Source: Acinetobacter sp.
GTDB lineage: Bacteria; Pseudomonadota; Gammaproteobacteria; Pseudomonadales; Moraxellaceae
Assembly (NCBI GenBank): GCA_030152675.1
Contig: JASLIY010000212.1
Location: 1 to 5,195 of the forward strand
DNA length: 5,195 nucleotides
Direction of reading: 5' to 3'
Shown here: piece after piece, positions 1 to 5,195 of the stretch
How positions within the stretch are numbered: position 1 is the first letter of the stretch
Layout of the letters: every line of letters starts with the position of its first letter
Program-made: the position numbers and the translations under genes
Notes under the pieces: generated by a model
The model's database searches: none
The model's input: only the letters and a program-made list of their open reading frames with translations
Told to the model about the DNA's origin: nothing

Positions 1-885
1 GCTGTACATCATGATGATGACATAGTTCATTTTCCAGTGATCAATCAACAGCCCCAATCCCAAGGTGCCAAAGAATGCGCCGATGGCAAAAAACATTTGC
101 ACGATATTGGCTTGATGGTTTTGAAAGCCGAGTTCCATCAACACGCTAGGCAACCAGTTGAACATGACATAGACCACCAACATGGTGAAGAAATAGCCCA
201 CCCAAAGTAGCGTGGTGGCTAAGCGAAAGTCAGGATTAAACAAGGTTTTGAATCTGAGTGGTTGAGCTGTATCTGGATTGGATTTATGGCTTAAGAAGGC
301 AGGTGATTCTGGTAAAAACAACAGCATGAATGGAATGGTGATTAATGGGAGTGTGCCACCCACATAAAAAATAACTTTCCAGTCCGTTGTGGCTAACTTG
401 CTCGCCAGTAGCGAGATAATAATACCGCCCACTGGCATTCCACAGTACATAAATGAAATGGCGCGTCCCCGTGCTTGTTCACTGACGACTTCAGACACCA
501 AAGCAACGAGATTAGGCAATGCTGCTCCCATTCCGAGACCCGTCATAAAACGTATACACAGTAATAGCCAAAAACTGTTTACCCATGCCGTCGCGATTGA
601 AAAAAAACCGAAGACTGTAACCGAGATAATCAGAACTTTTTGACGCCCAATTCGATCTGCTAAACGACCTCCAATCAGACCGCCTGGTAATAAACCCAAC
701 ACGGCTGCGCTAAAAAATAGCCCGAGGCTACTTTTATCTAAGCCAAAAGTTGCTGCTATTCCTGGAGCCGCAACACCAGCAGTTTGTAAATCAATTCCTT
801 CACTTAACGCAATGAGAAAACACAGTGCAATGGTCATCACAGCATTGTGCGGTTTATGACGCTGTTTATTTTGATATTGTCCCAT
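1..885 (-). CDS. mhpT: MhpT-like MFS aromatic acid transporter (3' end outside window)
   Basis: This is probably a proton-coupled inner-membrane importer of 3-(3-hydroxyphenyl)propionate or a related aromatic acid, feeding a meta-cleavage (mhp-type) pathway. The reading frame is open from the ATG at 885 to the window edge and gives 295 residues; E. coli MhpT has about 403, so roughly the last 110 are missing. It follows remembered E. coli MhpT closely: a CFLIALSEGIDLQTAG-type first helix with the acidic EGID (residues 29-32) expected in the aromatic-acid symporter family, LGLLPGGLIGG (63-73), MFS motif A GRLADRIGR (73-81), GLGMGAALPN (116-125), MYCGMPVGG (146-154) and LPES (191-194) before the central loop. 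Hydrophobic segments recur as expected for a 12-helix carrier. An AAGGA ribosome site (894-898) lies 8 bases before the ATG and supports this start. It is divergent from the repair genes. The exact substrate is uncertain, as no catabolic gene is visible. Confidence 0.9.
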   Translation of the reverse strand, partial: MGQYQNKQRHKPHNAVMTIALCFLIALSEGIDLQTAGVAAPGIAATFGLDKSSLGLFFSAAVLGLLPGGLIGGRLADRIGRQKVLIISVTVFGFFSIATAWVNSFWLLLCIRFMTGLGMGAALPNLVALVSEVVSEQARGRAISFMYCGMPVGGIIISLLASKLATTDWKVIFYVGGTLPLITIPFMLLFLPESPAFLSHKSNPDTAQPLRFKTLFNPDFRLATTLLWVGYFFTMLVVYVMFNWLPSVLMELGFQNHQANIVQMFFAIGAFFGTLGLGLLIDHWKMNYVIIMMYS

Positions 886-928
886 AGAGCGTGTCCTTTT
901 TATTATTTTTGCTTTCCGAGCAATTCCA

Positions 929-956
929 AGTTAACGAGCACTATTATTGATGTCAA
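929..956 (-). promoter_or_regulatory. Candidate sigma70 promoter of mhpT
   Basis: Read on the minus strand, a perfect TTGACA (956-951) is followed after 16 bases by TTAACT (934-929), a weak -10 with three of six consensus bases. Transcription would begin near 922 and leave a leader of about 36 bases before the mhpT ATG. A good -35 with a poor -10 would suit an activator-dependent catabolic promoter, but that is inference. No clear operator palindrome was found beside it. Confidence 0.35.
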
Positions 957-1086
957 GCAAGGACAATGGTGTTTAATACATGTCGATCGGCTCTCCTAAC
1001 TGGATAAAACTAGACGCAATCTCAACCTGCTTGATATGCTCTTAGTGCTTGAGGGCTTTAGATCCGATACCGAGGGAAAGATCAAA

Positions 1087-1749
1087 ATGTGTGCAAACTT
1101 TAAACCGATCACGAGAAATCGCGTCAGCTTACTGCAGCTCTCGATGCCGCAATTTGAATTTCCAGAGGATATTTATCCGACTCAGGATGCGCCACTGATT
1201 TTCTCTAATCGTGGTCAGATCGAATGGCGCCGTGTCGGTTTTGGTATGGTGCCACGCTGGGCCAAAGATCTTAAAATTGCGCGACATACTTATAATGCGC
1301 GCACTGAGACCATCCATCAAAAGCCATCTTTTAAGAATGCCTGGTATCGCAGCCAATTTGCGTTGATCCCTGTGGAAACGATTTTTGAACCGAAGTATAT
1401 CGATGCAAAGCCGGAATGGCATGGCATTGCCCGTGCCGATGGTCTGCCCTTTACGGTTGCGGCCGTGTATGAAAATGCCCTAATCAATGGGCAACAGGTC
1501 AGATCCATGAGCATGCTCACCATCAATGCTGATCAGCATCCATTTATGCGACAGTTTCATGCGCCAGAGGATGAGAAAAGATCGATTATCGTGATTCCGC
1601 CCTCACACCGAGAGGCGTGGTTGAATTGCAATCATCAAGAAGCGCCACAGTTCTTTTTTGAAATGCCAGATGAATATATTAGCTTTCCCAAAACCAGCCA
1701 CTCCCGCGCAGCATCCAACACCGACACAAAGCAACAGCTTTTATTTTAG
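1087..1749 (+). CDS. SRAP-domain abasic-site shielding protein (YedK/HMCES family)
   Basis: SRAP proteins attach to abasic sites in single-stranded DNA through Cys2, forming a stable crosslink that protects the site. Older annotations call them SOS response-associated peptidases. The protein has 220 residues. Residues matching the E. coli YedK active site are Cys2 (N-terminus MCANFKP), Asn70 in YNARTET, Glu101 in TIFEPKY and His158 in RQFHAPE. GFGMVPRWA (51-59) matches the conserved W/GxxPxW block. An upstream in-frame ATG (1036) would bury Cys2, which must be N-terminal after Met removal. The ATG at 1087 also has GAGGGAAAG (1072-1080) before it, so this start is secure. MCANF and FEPKY replace the MCGRF and WFEW of YedK, suggesting a distinct subfamily. 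The tail (about 201-220) is polar and ends in QQLLF, a candidate sliding-clamp motif. It lies 157 bases upstream of umuD on the same strand. No SOS-type operator is visible in front of it. Confidence 0.93.
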   Translation: MCANFKPITRNRVSLLQLSMPQFEFPEDIYPTQDAPLIFSNRGQIEWRRVGFGMVPRWAKDLKIARHTYNARTETIHQKPSFKNAWYRSQFALIPVETIFEPKYIDAKPEWHGIARADGLPFTVAAVYENALINGQQVRSMSMLTINADQHPFMRQFHAPEDEKRSIIVIPPSHREAWLNCNHQEAPQFFFEMPDEYISFPKTSHSRAASNTDTKQQLLF

Positions 1750-1765
1750 CTGATCACGAAACTCA

Positions 1766-1779
1766 TTGAGAGTTCTCAA
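1766..1779. repeat. Short inverted repeat after the SRAP gene
   Basis: TTGAGA and TCTCAA flank a GT centre, giving a 14-base near-perfect palindrome 16 bases past the SRAP stop codon. As RNA it could form a five-pair stem with an AGUU loop. No run of T follows, so it is a poor intrinsic terminator. It shares TTGA/TCAA ends with the umuD operator but lacks the GTAAC core and spacing. Its role is unknown and it may be chance. Confidence 0.3.
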
Positions 1780-1842
1780 CACATGTTCTTAGCTTTGTTG
1801 TGCTTGCTATTCGGTTGTTTACTTTGAACCGCTGTTTTAATG

Positions 1843-1871
1843 TTGAATTTTAGAGCAAGTACTTCTACAAT
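1843..1871 (+). promoter_or_regulatory. umuDC promoter
   Basis: TTGAAT (1843-1848, four of six consensus -35 bases) is followed after exactly 17 bases by TACAAT (1866-1871, five of six -10 bases). Transcription should start near 1878, giving a leader of about 29 bases. The -10 and the predicted start lie inside the 1868-1896 inverted repeat, so a protein bound there would block RNA polymerase directly. The geometry is what a DNA-damage-repressed promoter should show. The start site is predicted, not measured. Confidence 0.7.
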
Positions 1872-1896
1872 TTGATTTCGTAACAAAATCAAATTG
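1868..1896. promoter_or_regulatory. SOS-type (UmuDAb-like) operator of umuDC
   Basis: This is a perfect inverted repeat with 11-base arms, CAATTTGATTT (1868-1878) and AAATCAAATTG (1886-1896), around CGTAACA. Its inner part (1872-1892) reads TTGA-TTTC-GTAAC-AAAA-TCAA. Spacing and the GTAAC core equal the palindrome reported, as I recall, for DNA-damage genes of Acinetobacter baumannii controlled by UmuDAb with DdrR. It overlaps the -10 element and the predicted start of the umuDC promoter. The right arm ends in the first G of the umuD ribosome site (GGAG, 1896-1899). The repressor is not encoded in this window. Confidence 0.82.
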
Positions 1897-1906
1897 GAGT
1901 TGAGCG

Positions 1907-2377
1907 ATGTCGATTTTACAGTTTCAAAATTCAACCAAGATCAGCAATGTTGAGATCGATGAAATTCGTCAAGTCACTTGTATGACTCAAGTCTCGATTC
2001 CCTTTGCTGAAGAAAAAGTATCTGCAGGTTTTCCATCGCCAGCCCAGGACTATAGCGACAAAAAACTTGATCTCAATCAACATCTGATCAGCAATGTACA
2101 TGCAACTTTTTTGATACGGGTTGCCTCTCTCTCGATGCGTGATGCAGGCATCGATATCGATGATGAGCTGATCGTGGATCGTAGTTTAGAAGCAAAACAT
2201 CATGATATCGTGATCGCCTTGATTGATAATGAATTTACCCTAAAACGTTTGGTGATCGCTGGTGATCGTTGTTGGCTCAAAGCCGAAAATCCAGACTTTG
2301 AAGATATTCATGTCTCTGAATACCAAGATTCAATGATTTGGGGTGTGATCACCAGTGTGATTAAAAGATTTCGATGA
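1907..2377 (+). CDS. umuD: UmuD, DNA polymerase V accessory subunit (S24 self-cleaving)
   Basis: UmuD cleaves itself when held by RecA filaments, and the shortened UmuD' dimer joins UmuC to form translesion DNA polymerase V. The protein has 156 residues. [11 protein letters not shown] (39-49) matches the E. coli cleavage region, predicting cleavage at Ala40-Gly41 rather than Cys-Gly. The likely catalytic pair is Ser76 and Lys113, 37 residues apart as in E. coli (Ser60/Lys97). LDLNQHLI (54-61) and DELIVDRS (86-93) are also conserved. The usual GDSM around the serine is SLSM here. The arm before cleavage is about 40 residues, against 24 in E. coli. It has no extra N-terminal DNA-binding domain of the kind inferred for the roughly 200-residue UmuDAb, so it is probably the polymerase subunit, not the repressor. 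GGAG (1896-1899) lies 7 bases before the ATG; the internal Met26 has no such site. It overlaps umuC by four bases. Confidence 0.95.
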   Translation: MSILQFQNSTKISNVEIDEIRQVTCMTQVSIPFAEEKVSAGFPSPAQDYSDKKLDLNQHLISNVHATFLIRVASLSMRDAGIDIDDELIVDRSLEAKHHDIVIALIDNEFTLKRLVIAGDRCWLKAENPDFEDIHVSEYQDSMIWGVITSVIKRFR

Positions 2378-3672
2378 GACATCAAGCAAAAATTTATGCG
2401 CTGGTCGACGTCAACAATTGTTATGTCAGTTGTGAGCGCGTATTTAATCCCAAATTGAATGATGTCCCCGTCATTGTACTCTCCAACAACGATGGATGTG
2501 CTGTAGCACGTTCGCAAGAAGCCAAAGATTTGGGCATTGCCATGGCTGTTCCATTTTTTAAAATCAAAGATTTAGTTCAACAACATCATGTACAGGTCTT
2601 GTCGAGTAACTATGCCCTGTATGCCGAAATGTCATTACGTTTCCACGCCATTCTCGGCGCTTTTGTCAGTCCAGAAGAACAAGAAATTTATAGTATTGAT
2701 GAGTGCTTTTTAGAGCTAACCGCTTATGCACAGCAATTTGTACTCAATGAGTATGCGCAAATGATGCGCCACAGAATACGTAAATGGATTGGACTACCCA
2801 CCTGTGTCGGAATTGGACAAAGTAAAACCGAAGCTAAAATTGCCAATCACATCGCCAAGAAAAACAAAAAATTTAACGGTATATGCAATTTGGTCGATAT
2901 GAGTCTGACCGATAAAGAAGCGCTCTTTAGTCAAATCAATGTTGCTGAAGTTTGGGGAGTTGGAGCTCAGCATGCCAAAAAGCTATATCAGATAGGCATG
3001 AGCAGTGTCTTTGATTTGGCTTGTGCTGATCCACATCAGATCAAAAAATTATTTTCGGTCGTAATGTCTCGTACCGTATTAGAATTACAGGGAATTTCCT
3101 GTATTGAGATTGAGTCTGCACCGGCACCTAAACAACAAATTGTTGCCAGTCGCTCCTTTGGAACACCTATTACCGAATTGGAGGATCTCAAAGAGGCTAT
3201 GGGGAAATATGTGCAGGATGCAGTTAAACGCTTGAGAGAGGAAGGTTTACTCTGCGGTAGTGTGGTGGCTTTTGTACAGTCCAACCCCTTTGATCCAGAG
3301 CGCCCCTATTACGCCAAGTCACTCAGCTATGATTTGCCCGAACCCAGCGATCATATACTTGAGTTGGTCCGTGTGGCGCTGAACCTACTCGAGGATATTT
3401 ACTTGGCAGGGGTAAAATACAAAAAATGTGGCGTGACCCTGCATGACCTGATCCCCAAAACCGCCTATGTTCCCGATCTTTTGACTGACCATACACAGGA
3501 TGAAAAAAATCAACAACTGATGCAGGCTTATGAACAGGTACAAGCGCGATTTGGAAAAACTAAACTTGCTGTAGGTGTATGTTATCTTCCGGAACGTAAA
3601 TGGAGTATGAATCGCGCTCACCTCAGCCGAAATTACTTTAGCGCTGAAGGAATGTTGACGGTAGATCATTAA
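2374..3672 (+). CDS. umuC: UmuC, Y-family translesion DNA polymerase V catalytic subunit
   Basis: UmuC inserts nucleotides opposite damaged bases, allowing error-prone replication past lesions during the DNA-damage response. The protein has 432 residues (E. coli about 422) and appears intact. Metal-binding residues are Asp12 in ALVDVNNCY and Asp109-Glu110 in YSIDE. Tyr17 matches the proposed steric gate Tyr11 of E. coli. [12 protein letters not shown] (35-46) is the family nucleotide-binding block, [14 protein letters not shown] (146-159) lies in the palm, and [12 protein letters not shown] (193-204) is the helix-hairpin-helix. SRSFG (259-263) opens the little finger domain. [14 protein letters not shown] (408-421) aligns with the E. 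coli C-terminus. The start codon overlaps the umuD stop as ATGA, implying translational coupling and one transcript from the promoter at 1843-1871. The clamp-binding site aligned with E. coli QLNLF is VPDLL (366-370), apparently weakened. No clear terminator follows. Confidence 0.96.
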   Translation: MRHQAKIYALVDVNNCYVSCERVFNPKLNDVPVIVLSNNDGCAVARSQEAKDLGIAMAVPFFKIKDLVQQHHVQVLSSNYALYAEMSLRFHAILGAFVSPEEQEIYSIDECFLELTAYAQQFVLNEYAQMMRHRIRKWIGLPTCVGIGQSKTEAKIANHIAKKNKKFNGICNLVDMSLTDKEALFSQINVAEVWGVGAQHAKKLYQIGMSSVFDLACADPHQIKKLFSVVMSRTVLELQGISCIEIESAPAPKQQIVASRSFGTPITELEDLKEAMGKYVQDAVKRLREEGLLCGSVVAFVQSNPFDPERPYYAKSLSYDLPEPSDHILELVRVALNLLEDIYLAGVKYKKCGVTLHDLIPKTAYVPDLLTDHTQDEKNQQLMQAYEQVQARFGKTKLAVGVCYLPERKWSMNRAHLSRNYFSAEGMLTVDH

Positions 3673-3681
3673 ATTCGAGGA

Positions 3682-3720
3682 TAATGGTTAATGGTTGATA
3701 AATCTGTTGCCCATTGCCCA
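3682..3720 (+). repeat. Two tandem heptamer pairs downstream of umuC
   Basis: TAATGGT occurs twice in direct succession (3682-3695), and 11 bases later TTGCCCA occurs twice in direct succession (3707-3720). They lie just past the umuC stop, in the 225-base gap before the ABC exporter gene. Looser direct repeats in the same gap are TTCGAGGA (3674-3681 and 3725-3732) and AATTACAGC (3750-3758 and 3804-3812). The copies are visible directly, but they are short and may be slippage products without function. Confidence 0.45.
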
Positions 3721-3776
3721 GTATTTCGAGGAAACCCCACCGCATTCAAAATTACAGCACTTTTCTGCTATTGTAC

Positions 3777-3806
3777 TTGTTGGTTGAGTTTCAATTTTCA
3801 TATAAT
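3777..3806 (+). promoter_or_regulatory. Candidate promoter of the ABC exporter gene
   Basis: A perfect TATAAT (3801-3806) is preceded, after 18 bases, by a weak -35, TTGTTG (3777-3782). Transcription would start near 3813 and leave a leader of about 85 bases before the ATG at 3898. This would make the exporter independent of umuDC. Read-through from umuC remains possible because no strong terminator was seen between them. Confidence 0.5.
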
Positions 3807-3812
3807 TACAGC

Positions 3813-3828
3813 GATCTACTTTTAGATC
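3813..3828 (+). repeat. Small stem-loop at the predicted mRNA 5' end
   Basis: GATCTA (3813-3818) and TAGATC (3823-3828) form a perfect six-base inverted repeat around CTTT. It begins at the start site predicted from the TATAAT at 3801-3806. It could therefore be a 5' mRNA stem-loop that affects stability, or an operator half-site pair. No T-run follows, so it is not a terminator. Its function is unknown. Confidence 0.35.
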
Positions 3829-3897
3829 CTGCGACAGCACTGTTCTGTACGCATCTCCCCATATTACAACATTACATCCATCATCTAGGTACCTTAT

Positions 3898-5195
3898 ATG
3901 CTGCAATGGTTTGAAAAACTTGTCGATCCTTACCCGTCTAAGAATCTAAATCAACCATTGCCAAAAACATTTTTTGCCTTTGTTTGGCAGTCGGCAGATG
4001 GGGTAAAACGCTATTTACTGCTATTGATCTTATTGACTGCGGCAACAGCAAGTTTTGAAGCGATCTTCTTTGCCAAAATTGGTCAGTTGGTGGACTGGCT
4101 CAGTGGCTCAACGCCTGAGACCTTTGTTCAAAATCATAAAGAAAATCTCATTATCTTGAGTATGTTTTTGATCGCCAATATTTTCTTTGCCAATATGCAG
4201 TCGATCATTCGCCATCAGATTCTATACAGTAGCTTCCCAATGCGACTACGCTGGCGCTTTCATAACCTGCTGCTATTACAGAGTTTAGACTTTTTCCATA
4301 GCGACTTTGCTGGGCGACTGTCTGCCAAAGTCATGCAGACCGCACTGGCTGTCCGTGAGTTCTGGGTGATCTTGGGCGATATGGTCACTTATGTGGTGAT
4401 TTACTTTATTACCATCAGTGTGGTGCTGGGCGCAATTTCCCCACTGCTACTGCTGCCCTTGGTGTTGTGGTTGGCCTTATTTATCTTATCGGCGATGTAC
4501 TTTATTCCACGATTGGGACGAATCTCGAAACAACAGGCCGATGCTCGCGCCGTGATGACTGGTCGTGTCACCGATGCCTATACCAATATTCAAACAGTGA
4601 AACTCTTTGCACACGCTGGCCGTGAAAGCCAATATGCCAAAGCCTCAATGCAAGCGTTTATGCGCACCGTATTTAAGCAAATGCGTCTCGGAACCTCATA
4701 TGAGATCTGCATTAACTTATTGACTGCGGTTTTGTTTTTTGGCGTGCTGGGAACTGCGGTGTATCTATGGTTGATCGGCGAAGCAGCGCTAGGCGTGATC
4801 GCAGCAACCACGGCCATGATCTTAAAACTCAACAGCATGGCAGGGTTTATGATGTGGCAAACCTCTGCCCTATTTGAAAATGTCGGTACGATTCAAGACG
4901 GCATGAGTACCATGGGCAAAAGTATCAATATCCAAGATAAAGCGGATGCCAAACCGCTTGAAATCCAAGCCGGTTCGATCCAGTTTAATCAAGTCAGCTT
5001 TGCTTATAATGAAAAAAATGTCATTCATGACTTTAACTTGCATATCAAAGCCGGTGAAAAAATCGGCATCGTTGGCCGTTCTGGCTCAGGTAAATCCACT
5101 TTAATTCAATTACTCTTGCACTTTTATAATCTTAAGCATGGCTCAATCTCAATCGATGGGCAAAATATCCAAGATGTGACCCAAGACAGTCTCAG
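3898..5195 (+). CDS. ABC exporter, fused permease and ATPase (3' end outside window)
   Basis: This is an inner-membrane ABC-B type half-exporter (MsbA/Sav1866-like architecture), expected to dimerise and export a lipid or drug-like substrate using ATP. 432 codons are visible. The N-terminus MLQWFEKLVDPYP, with FVWQSADG after it, resembles a widespread proteobacterial family usually annotated as a multidrug ABC transporter. Likely membrane helices lie near residues 38-58, 83-100, 157-178, 181-203, 272-292 and 298-318. The ATPase domain starts near 360, with the aromatic A-loop Tyr370 in FAY and Walker A GRSGSGKST (393-401). The sequence stops before the Q-loop, signature and Walker B. AGGT (3887-3890) lies 7 bases before the ATG and supports this start. 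It follows umuC by 225 bases on the same strand with its own candidate promoter. The substrate cannot be deduced, and nothing links it to DNA repair. Confidence 0.92.
   Translation, partial: MLQWFEKLVDPYPSKNLNQPLPKTFFAFVWQSADGVKRYLLLLILLTAATASFEAIFFAKIGQLVDWLSGSTPETFVQNHKENLIILSMFLIANIFFANMQSIIRHQILYSSFPMRLRWRFHNLLLLQSLDFFHSDFAGRLSAKVMQTALAVREFWVILGDMVTYVVIYFITISVVLGAISPLLLLPLVLWLALFILSAMYFIPRLGRISKQQADARAVMTGRVTDAYTNIQTVKLFAHAGRESQYAKASMQAFMRTVFKQMRLGTSYEICINLLTAVLFFGVLGTAVYLWLIGEAALGVIAATTAMILKLNSMAGFMMWQTSALFENVGTIQDGMSTMGKSINIQDKADAKPLEIQAGSIQFNQVSFAYNEKNVIHDFNLHIKAGEKIGIVGRSGSGKSTLIQLLLHFYNLKHGSISIDGQNIQDVTQDSL

Noticed and set aside
389..643. 84-codon open frame on the plus strand
   Set aside because: It lies wholly antisense to the strongly recognisable MhpT coding frame and has no ribosome site or familiar motif.
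1036..1086. 17-residue N-terminal extension of the SRAP protein
   Set aside because: It would move the essential Cys2 away from the N-terminus, and the ATG at 1036 has no ribosome site, unlike the one at 1087.
1766..1779. Intrinsic terminator for the SRAP gene
   Set aside because: The stem is only five pairs, is not GC-rich and is not followed by a T-run.
3757..3770. AGCA-CTTTTC-TGCT as an umuC terminator
   Set aside because: A four-pair stem without a following T-run is too weak to support the call.
3834..3843. ACAG-CA-CTGT as a LexA box
   Set aside because: The arms are in the reverse order and spacing of the enterobacterial CTGT-N8-ACAG box, and this lineage is expected to lack LexA.
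3688..3906. Cys-containing 72-codon minus-strand frame in the umuC-ABC gap
   Set aside because: No ribosome site or known family is recognised, and it overlaps the promoter-like elements and start of the ABC gene. It is probably a chance frame.
3714..3914. 66-codon plus-strand frame running into the ABC gene
   Set aside because: It has no ribosome site and low-complexity composition, and it runs across the promoter and start of the exporter in another frame.
4590..4838. 82-codon minus-strand frame
   Set aside because: It is antisense to the well-supported ABC exporter coding frame.

Overview
The window is an AT-rich chromosomal stretch that most resembles Acinetobacter (Moraxellaceae, Gammaproteobacteria). 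The best clue is the site in front of umuD. It has the layout TTGA-N4-GTAAC-N4-TCAA, which matches from memory the UmuDAb-type DNA-damage operator of Acinetobacter, a group without a classical LexA. The protein families and base composition fit this. The genus call is an inference; no database was searched.

Layout: (1) Positions 1-885, minus strand, hold the first 295 residues of an MhpT-like major facilitator transporter for 3-hydroxyphenylpropionate-type aromatic acids; its 3' end lies outside the window. (2) Positions 886-1086 are a divergent intergenic region with a candidate mhpT promoter. (3) 1087-1749 is an SRAP-domain protein (YedK/HMCES family) that should attach covalently to abasic sites in single-stranded DNA. 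(4) 1750-1906 is the umuD control region, with a well-spaced sigma70-type promoter whose -10 and start site lie inside a 29-bp inverted repeat. (5) 1907-2377 umuD and 2374-3672 umuC overlap by ATGA and encode a complete DNA polymerase V system. (6) 3673-3897 is a 225-bp intergenic region with short tandem repeats, a perfect TATAAT and a small stem-loop. (7) 3898 to the right edge is an ABC exporter (fused membrane and ATPase domains), cut off just after Walker A.

Genes 3-5 form a DNA-damage tolerance module. UmuD'2C would copy past lesions, while the SRAP protein would cap abasic sites exposed in single-stranded DNA. The most notable observation is that the SRAP protein ends in QQLLF after a polar, probably flexible tail. 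This fits the QxxLF sliding-clamp binding pattern and recalls the PCNA-binding motif reported at the C-terminus of human HMCES. At the same time, the known clamp-binding positions of UmuC (QLNLF in E. coli) and UmuD (TFPLF in E. coli) are degenerate here (VPDLL and SIPFA). The transporters on either side look like unrelated neighbours. No RNA genes, CRISPR arrays, insertion sequences or attachment sites were seen.
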